Of a stretch of 64,000 nt of DNA, positions 58,001 to 64,000 are shown piece by piece. Origin of the DNA: Manduca sexta (taxonomy: Eukaryota > Arthropoda > Insecta > Lepidoptera > Sphingidae). The position numbers and the translations under genes are program-made. The notes beneath the pieces were generated by a model. It made no database searches, had not been told where the DNA came from, and was given only the letters and a program-made list of their open reading frames with translations. The stretch is taken from contig NC_051142.1 of NCBI RefSeq assembly GCF_014839805.1, forward strand, positions 16,648,589 to 16,712,588. Reading direction: 5' to 3'. Every line of letters starts with the position of its first letter. The first letter of the stretch is position 1.

Positions 58001-61000
58001 TTAGGAAACGCACCAAAGATGTAAGTATGTTTTTCTCATGAAAAGTTTTATCATTGTTGTTAAAATTCTCATAAGAACTATGGTCATTTATCTCTTTCCA
58101 TTTTCAAAATGGACCCATTCATTAAATAGTTTTATTTTAATTTCTAATAGCGTAAACATAAGAAATCATTATGGACCCATTCAGTCTTTCTACAATACTT
58201 ACTAAGATCAAAGTGAGGTAGGTAGATTACTCCTAAAATCAAAGTGAGGCAGAGACAGTTTATAATATAAAGTGCAGTGTGGTGTTATTATTGTTAATGC
58301 GCACTTACTATCAAACCGATCATAAAGTGCTAAAACTGTAAAACATTACAGGGACGCGACGTTGCGAATGGCGAGCAAAACGCGACGACAACTAGCGATA
58401 GAGAAGTGCAACGAGCTCGCGCGGATAGTCGAGAACTGGGACAATAGGGACATAGCGCAGTGTTGCAACGAGTTCATTAGAGGTAAGGGTGGTTTCATAA
58501 GAGACTTACTATATAAATTGTAAACTCCGTTAGCAGTCCGTTACTAATAAATAAATAAACAATTTTGTAACAATAACAAATTTGGTCTTTTTCCCATTGT
58601 ATCTGATAGTAAATGGAGTGGGGTCCAAAGCAATGTCGACTGCCGAGATATAATTATCCCGGAGTAATCAGTGTACATACATAAAAAATACGGTTCGAAT
58701 TAGTGTCTTCTTCTATTTTCAATGTGGATATCCCTAGTCAGCTGTTAGTGGACCTATTAACTTAGATGTTTAATATATTTCACAGAGAACACATTGTCCA
58801 AAGTGGGCCCCGGTAAGAGGATAGCGGAGAGGCGCGCGTATCTCTTCGACGGGCTGCTGTTGTTGTGCAAACCTATCACTAGTTTGGTATGGTATCACTT
58901 TTTTATTTTTAAATACTGATTATAATTATAGCTATGGAATTATTGTCAAATACAAATATTCAATGATTTTCATACCAAAAATATAAGCTGCATAGTGATA
59001 TTGATATCGCACTGGAAACTAAGACATATTGCGTTTTGTACAATGTATAGTCATCCTTTAGCTGAATGACAAATTGTTCCTTCACAGGTGGGTGTAAACA
59101 GCGGGGGCGGCGGAGGGGGCTCGGGTGGGTCGCAACAACTCAAACTGAAGGAGAAACTGCACGTTAGGAAATTAGAACTAGTCGATAGACCAGACACAGA
59201 CGGTAAGCCTTTCTGTGGGTAATTTTTAGATAGATTGAAATGCACTGTAAAGATTTTTCTAAAGTTTTAGTATCAAAAAACTGTCAGAGAAGTGCCTCCA
59301 TAGTAAGGAGCCTCGTAGTGGCTCAGAATTGTTATGTAATCACGAAACAACAATGATGGCATACAAGTGCTCGGCAGAACAAATAGCTAATATTTTTAAA
59401 TTAAACTTTCACATACGCAGCGAATATAATGTATGCATATTATTGACGATATTGACTGTATTGAACTGAATTTAACTTCCATCATGCAGAGGGCCGGCAC
59501 CTGGTGGAGTTGTGGCCGCGCGAGGGTCCGGCGGTGGTGCTCGCGTGCGGCTCCTGCGCCGAGAAGTGGAACTGGATGTGCGACCTCGTAATGCTCAACA
59601 CTAAGCCGATGTTGGACAGGACGCTCGACAGGTCGGTGCTTCCACATGCGTAAAGTTTGTCGTTGTAAATATGGGTGCGCGTGCGCAGTACCGCCTTACT
59701 GGATGTAACTTTGAGGCGCGCAATTCGTCCCGTAGAGTGACATTGTTAGGTCCGTATTTCCTCATCATAACGTATAGTGTCGACATTTTGCTATGATCAG
59801 ATAAAAGTTTTAAAATAAAAAAATCTATTACATTAATTATTGCTTTCAATCTTTCCAGCATCCTGTTGGACTTAGAGAAACGGCATCCGTTGAAATTACC
59901 TCCGGTGTCGTTGTACCGGTTCGCGGTACCGGACTCGCCAGATAACATAGTGTTGGAAGACCACAACTCTAGCGCACGGCATCAGGGGAACGCGTCCGTC
60001 CCTTTAATTAAGGTATCATTCATTCAGTCATTCGTTCTTGCTTGTGTACTATCGATCGTTATTCCTGCTATATTCAGTTTTGAATTTATAACTGACTATT
60101 TAATTAATTTATGGATTTCCTTAAAGACAGTAATAATTTTTTTTTAACTGATTCAAGTGATTTCGTATATAAATAAACGTTTTTGTCAAATAAATTTTAC
60201 TATTTTTGTATTAAAACAAATTTTTTCATGGGTATTTTTGTCTGTATTTATCATAAAATTATAAGTTTGCAGTTTCAGCTAAGAACCTTATAAGAAATAT
60301 TTAAACAAAATTTATTCACAGGGCGCAACACTACTGAAACTAGTCGAACGGCTGACGTACCACATATACGCGGATCTGAACCTGGTGCGCACGTTCCTCA
60401 CCACGTACAGATCGTTCTGCTCGCCCTCCGAGCTGCTGGACTTGCTCATAGAGAGGTTCCACATACCGGAGCCGAGCGAGGTGTACGACACGCCGCGGAC
60501 CGGTTAGTGCGACCGGAATTCACGTTCCGGCTTTTAATACAGTAGTTTAAAGTGAGGAGTGGTCAGTTATGTATGGAGTTTGTAAAACCATTTTAGAATA
60601 GTTAGATGGATTTTAGAATACGTATAGAATCTAGAATCCGGCTCGAAGGACCATTTTTCTTTCGCTCTATGATTTAGTGCCATTGCAAAAATAATTATTT
60701 GATAGTTATGTTTTATAATGTGTTTATCTTCGCACGCAAGTCACAAGGATCAAGACGCCGAAAAAGGACATCAGTCCGAACTCGTCTCTACTAGAGATCG
60801 ACATAGGTAATGTAATTTATACGCAGGTTTAACTGTCATAAATCATGGATGTACGTTGTAGAGACTGTTGTGTACAGAAATACATGATTAAATTGAGATG
60901 AAAGGTTGAGATTGAAGATTGCAGTGTTACAGACGATTAAAAAAATACCATGCACTAATACCAATATTGTCTACAGCAGAAAGTATAGAGAGTGTGGCGA

Positions 61001-64000
61001 GTAGCGACGCGGAGAAACTGAGCAAAAATACCGCGAGGGAAGACTGGAAGAGGTACAGAAAGGAATTTCAGCAGCCTGTCAAATTTAGGTAAGGGTTATA
61101 CATACATAATATTTAAAAAAGAGCATCGGAGAAGTGAGCGTTGCGATTACTTATAACTCTGCGCATGCGTCTCTATAGAAGCGTCAGTTTATATGTCTAT
61201 AAGTTAAAGTGTTCATTTGTAATATTATGATCTCTCTTATGAGATATCTAAACACCCTGTATAAGGTCCAATGTATGTTAAAAATCCCTTTTAAAACGAT
61301 CATATAAATTGTACAAGCCGTTACGGATGTTTCAATGTTTGCTTCGTCTACAGGGTAATAAATGTGATACGACATTGGGTGGACCAGCACTTCTACGATT
61401 TTGAACGGGAGCCCGCGTTGCTGGCCAGGCTCAGAGAATTCCTCGAGTCTGTGGACGGGAAACCGATGAGGAAGTGGGTTCAAAGCGTGCTCAAGACTTT
61501 GCAGAGAAAGGTCAGTCATTATACATTACACTGATTTCTAATTGACCATGAAAATTCTTTATTATTCGTTATTATACGACTTCTATACAGAAAAAAAAAT
61601 ATCATAGTGTTGTGTTGTTGTTGGTATACAACTGGTATTGCAGATCCTAATATTTCTGGGCAACATATTACATTACAAGTAGAGAACTGGGAAACAATAA
61701 AGGCAATAGAATAGGTGTGAAACATGGCCGAAGAAAATACTTTTATAAATCAGCCAGTATGAGGCAAAAGAATAAAAACTAAAAACTATTTGCATTCCAA
61801 TATATCTCAGTTGACTATATGAGTACCTATCTTAAAACGCAGCATAATCACTGTCATACCATGATATAAAGTTCAGATGACTAACATCTTAGTCCGCAGT
61901 AATCATGAAGACTGCAAAGTCTTCCAAACGTCGGGAGAAATTTATAAAAAATCACGATAAATCCGCAGTCTTACTTGAATGTCTAATATTCGCGTAAACA
62001 TAAAATCATCAAGTTCTGTTTGTTCCAGAGCGGTCAGAGTGTGGAGCTGGAGTGCAGCGGCGGCGGCGGCGTGCTGGCGGGCGTCTCGCACGTGTTCGAC
62101 CGCGCGCCGCCCGCCGTGCTGCGCCACGTCGCCGACCCCGAGCGCCACGGCTGGCATCCGCTCGCGCTGCACCCGCTAGAGCTCGCGCGACAACTCACGC
62201 TGCTCGAGTTCCAGCTCTACAGACAGGTAATACAGCTCATTTCACTCTGTTACTTTACAACACTAGCAAGGACTCGTCTGATAAATTACGCGAATCGATG
62301 TTAACATCGATACGAAATTTAAAATTCATAATCTCATTCTGTGATCGTTACTGCAACACATTAATGAAACTTGATATTAGCTATGTTAGGATTACTTATC
62401 TATACTATTATATAAAGCTGAAGAGTTTGTTTGTTTGTTTGTTTGTTTGAACGCGCTAATCTCAGGAACTACCGGTCCAAACTGAAAAATTCTTTTTGCG
62501 TTGGATAGCCCTTTGTTCGTGGAGTGCTATAGGCTATATATCATCACGCTATACCCAATAGGAGCGGAGCAGTAATGGCTAATCTCAGGAACTACCGGTC
62601 CAAACGGAAAAATTCTTTTTGCGTTGGATAACCCTTTGTTCGTGGAGTGCTTTAGGTTATATATCATCACGCTATACCCAAAAGGAGCGGAGCAGTAATG
62701 GCTAATCTTAGGAACTACCGGTCCAAACCGAAAAATTCTTTTTGCGTTGGATAGCCCTTTGTTCGTGGAGTGCTATATGCTATAAGTATATTATCACGCT
62801 ATACCCAATAGGAGCGGAGCAGTAATGGATAATCTCAGGAACTACCGGTACGAACTGAAAAAATCTTTTTGTGTTGAATAGCCCTTTGTTTTTGGAGTGC
62901 TCTAAGTTATATATCATCACGCTATGACCAATAGGAGCGGAGCAGTAATGGCTAATCTCAGGAACTACCGGTTCGAACTGAAAAATTCTTTTGTGTTGAA
63001 TAGCCCTTTGTTTTTGGAGTGCTCTAAGTTATATATCATCACGCTATGACCAATAGGAGCGGAGCAGTAATGAAACATGTTGCAAACACGGGGACAATTT
63101 ATTAGTTTTGAGAGCTTCCGTTGCGTGCGCTGCGTAAACGGTTAAAGTTATGCAACAATGATGTATGACGGGATTGTTCCTCTTAAAAAGTTGTAAAAAA
63201 TATATTATAAAACAAAGTCCCCCGCTGCATCTGTCTGCCTGAAAGAGTTAAACTCAAAAACTACCCAACGTATTAAGATGAAATTTGGTATGGAGTCAGT
63301 TTGAGACCCTGGGAAGAACATAGGCTCCCGGGAAACCACTACTTTTATAACGGAAAACTTTAGCCTGAAAAACTTTATAACGCGGGCGGAGCCGCGGGCA
63401 AAAGCTAGTAGTAAATAAGCCCTTTAAGGAAGAAGGAAGCAAAGTTTGGTTTTTCTTATTACTCACGTAGTACTGGTTGGCATGACATTGGTATTAAAAC
63501 TTTTATTTTATATTGTAAATTATATGTTTTATTTCCAGGTGAAGCCGTCAGAGTTGGTGGGTGCCGTGTGGACGAAAAAAGACAAGGAAAAAACGAGTCC
63601 AAATCTGCTCAGGATAATAAAACACACGACGAATGTAAGTTAACCTCGTGTTTTTATTGAAACCAATAAAGATAAAAAAATTCCAGTAGAATAACTATTG
63701 GTTTGTCCACATTTGTCATTGGCAGGCGGAAACTTTTTCAGGCTACTCTCAAAATTACTGGACACAAAATAAAACAACCATTTTGCTATTTTTATTTACG
63801 CTCTATAATTATTATTACTATAGTCTTAGTTGATTCTGTTTGGATATAATTTACAAAGCTGTAAGACCAGTCAGCATCATGTAATAGAATTTTTATCACA
63901 GATTTATGCATCATACCATTTATTTTAGTTCACGAGATGGATGGAGAAATGGATAGTGGAGAGCGAGAATCTAGAGGAGAGAGTCGGCGTCGTGTGCCGG
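52008..64000 (+). CDS. Sos: Son of sevenless, Ras guanine-nucleotide exchange factor (3' end outside window)
   Basis: Twenty-one exons, all in phase, give the first 912 residues: 52008-52103, 54474-54593, 55186-55323, 55600-55776, 56134-56346, 56579-56708, 56838-56941, 57225-57392, 57956-58020, 58352-58482, 58786-58886, 59088-59202, 59490-59631, 59859-60012, 60322-60502, 60741-60806, 60977-61088, 61354-61510, 62029-62226, 63539-63634 and 63929-64000 (cut by the window). Order: histone-fold pair, DH, PH, REM, CDC25. Recognised words include [67 protein letters not shown] and [14 protein letters not shown]. Known role: recruited by Drk/Grb2 to active receptor tyrosine kinases, it loads Ras with GTP. 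The rest of CDC25 and the proline-rich tail lie beyond 64000. The start is the first in-frame ATG of this exon; N-terminal extensions are possible. Confidence 0.95.
52104..54473 (+). other. Sos intron 1
   Basis: The largest Sos intron in view (2.4 kb). Apart from the family-D repeat at 53290-53510 it is AT-rich without recognised features. Confidence 0.6.
53290..53510 (+). repeat. Family-D dispersed repeat in Sos intron 1
   Basis: It has 'attaaaacccatcatagtgt', 'gggatcagcctgtgtatatt', 'tggttccaacaggccattat' and 'atctcttgtcagtcaacatt', matching the copies at 36547 and 40190 (minus strand). It ends at 'ccaatataaaaaaaag'. Confidence 0.6.
56134..58482 (+). other. Sos DH (Dbl homology) domain region (exons 5-10)
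   Basis: Residues about 178-447. It includes [20 protein letters not shown], the DH start helix, then [18 protein letters not shown] and [17 protein letters not shown], and the DH-PH linker helix [20 protein letters not shown]. Exon 9 is only 65 bp. Confidence 0.8.
58596..58690 (+). repeat. Family-D fragment in Sos intron 10
   Basis: It contains 'tgtatctgatagtaaatgga', 'gtggggtccaaagcaatgtc' and 'gactgccgagatataatt', aligning with the second unit at 40352-40497. Confidence 0.5.
58786..59858 (+). other. Sos PH domain exons (11-13)
   Basis: Residues about 448-567. It includes [20 protein letters not shown] and the C-terminal helix [15 protein letters not shown] glycine-rich run ([15 protein letters not shown]) sits in a loop at the start of exon 12, where other Sos proteins have a short variable loop. 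Confidence 0.8.
59859..61510 (+). other. Sos REM domain exons (14-18)
   Basis: Residues about 568-790. It includes [16 protein letters not shown], the REM helices ([20 protein letters not shown]) and [16 protein letters not shown]. Exons 16-17 code a variable Ser/Lys-rich loop ([15 protein letters not shown]) before [10 protein letters not shown]. Confidence 0.8.
62029..64000 (+). other. Sos CDC25 catalytic domain, partial (exons 19-21)
   Basis: Residues about 791-912. It begins near [20 protein letters not shown], continues [20 protein letters not shown] and [20 protein letters not shown], and is cut by the window edge. The catalytic helical hairpin is not in view. Confidence 0.85.
62399..63408 (+). 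mobile_element. Non-autonomous Helitron with internal tandem repeats, Sos intron 19
   Basis: It begins TCTATACTATTATATAAAGC and a (GTTT)n run, and ends with GCGGGCGGAGCCGCGGGC, aaaag and CTAG. Flanking bases are A (62398) and T (63409), as for Helitron insertion. At 1010 bp it codes no Rep/helicase. About 122 bp ('gctaatctcaggaactaccg...ggagcggagcagtaatg') is repeated about five times between 62455 and 63072. The ends match elements at 11838 and 49440. Confidence 0.85.

Noticed and set aside
61942..62450. Arg/Ala-rich frames around the Sos CDC25 exon
   Set aside because: Other-frame shadows of the GC-rich exon 62029-62226, which fits the Sos reading frame.

Overview
The window is nuclear DNA from an insect, most likely a moth or butterfly (Lepidoptera). 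It is AT-rich, has many short GT-AG introns, and is full of lepidopteran-type small transposons: non-autonomous Helitrons ending in CTAG, tRNA-derived SINEs and short inverted-repeat elements. This assignment is an inference from gene content and repeat style; no species is claimed.

Three protein-coding genes can be reconstructed exon by exon, each with consistent reading phase. (1) On the minus strand, 17041-23790, a membrane-anchored PTP-ER-like protein tyrosine phosphatase: a transmembrane exon, one 3.8 kb exon coding a disordered regulatory region, and a catalytic exon (1658 residues). (2) On the minus strand, 36153-50867, a complete 20-exon SID-1-like gene (SIDT family, 782 residues). 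(3) On the plus strand, 52008 to beyond the right edge, the Ras exchange factor Son of sevenless (21 exons, first 912 residues, cut within the CDC25 domain). The SID-1-like and Sos start codons face away from each other across about 1.1 kb, so they probably share a promoter region. PTP-ER opposes, and Sos activates, the same Ras/ERK pathway.

Positions 1-17040 hold no recognisable gene, only AT-rich sequence with scattered mobile elements (TTAA-type and pogo-like inverted-repeat elements, a foldback element, a SINE with a clear target duplication, a short Helitron). Positions 24000-36150 are intergenic or 5' flank of the phosphatase: a SINE cluster, a possible small unidentified minus-strand transcription unit near 27.3-30 kb, and an isolated heat-shock-type promoter/LTR-like block near 31.6-32.1 kb. 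The SID-1-like introns carry a hAT remnant with an intact 8-bp target duplication, a Helitron inserted precisely into an older element, a TTAA element nested in a Helitron, and a 24-bp minisatellite. A Sos intron holds a 1 kb Helitron with five internal tandem repeats.

The most interesting observation is the array of five kinase-interaction-motif-like repeats in the phosphatase, where vertebrate relatives have one. It suggests multivalent docking of ERK-type kinases.
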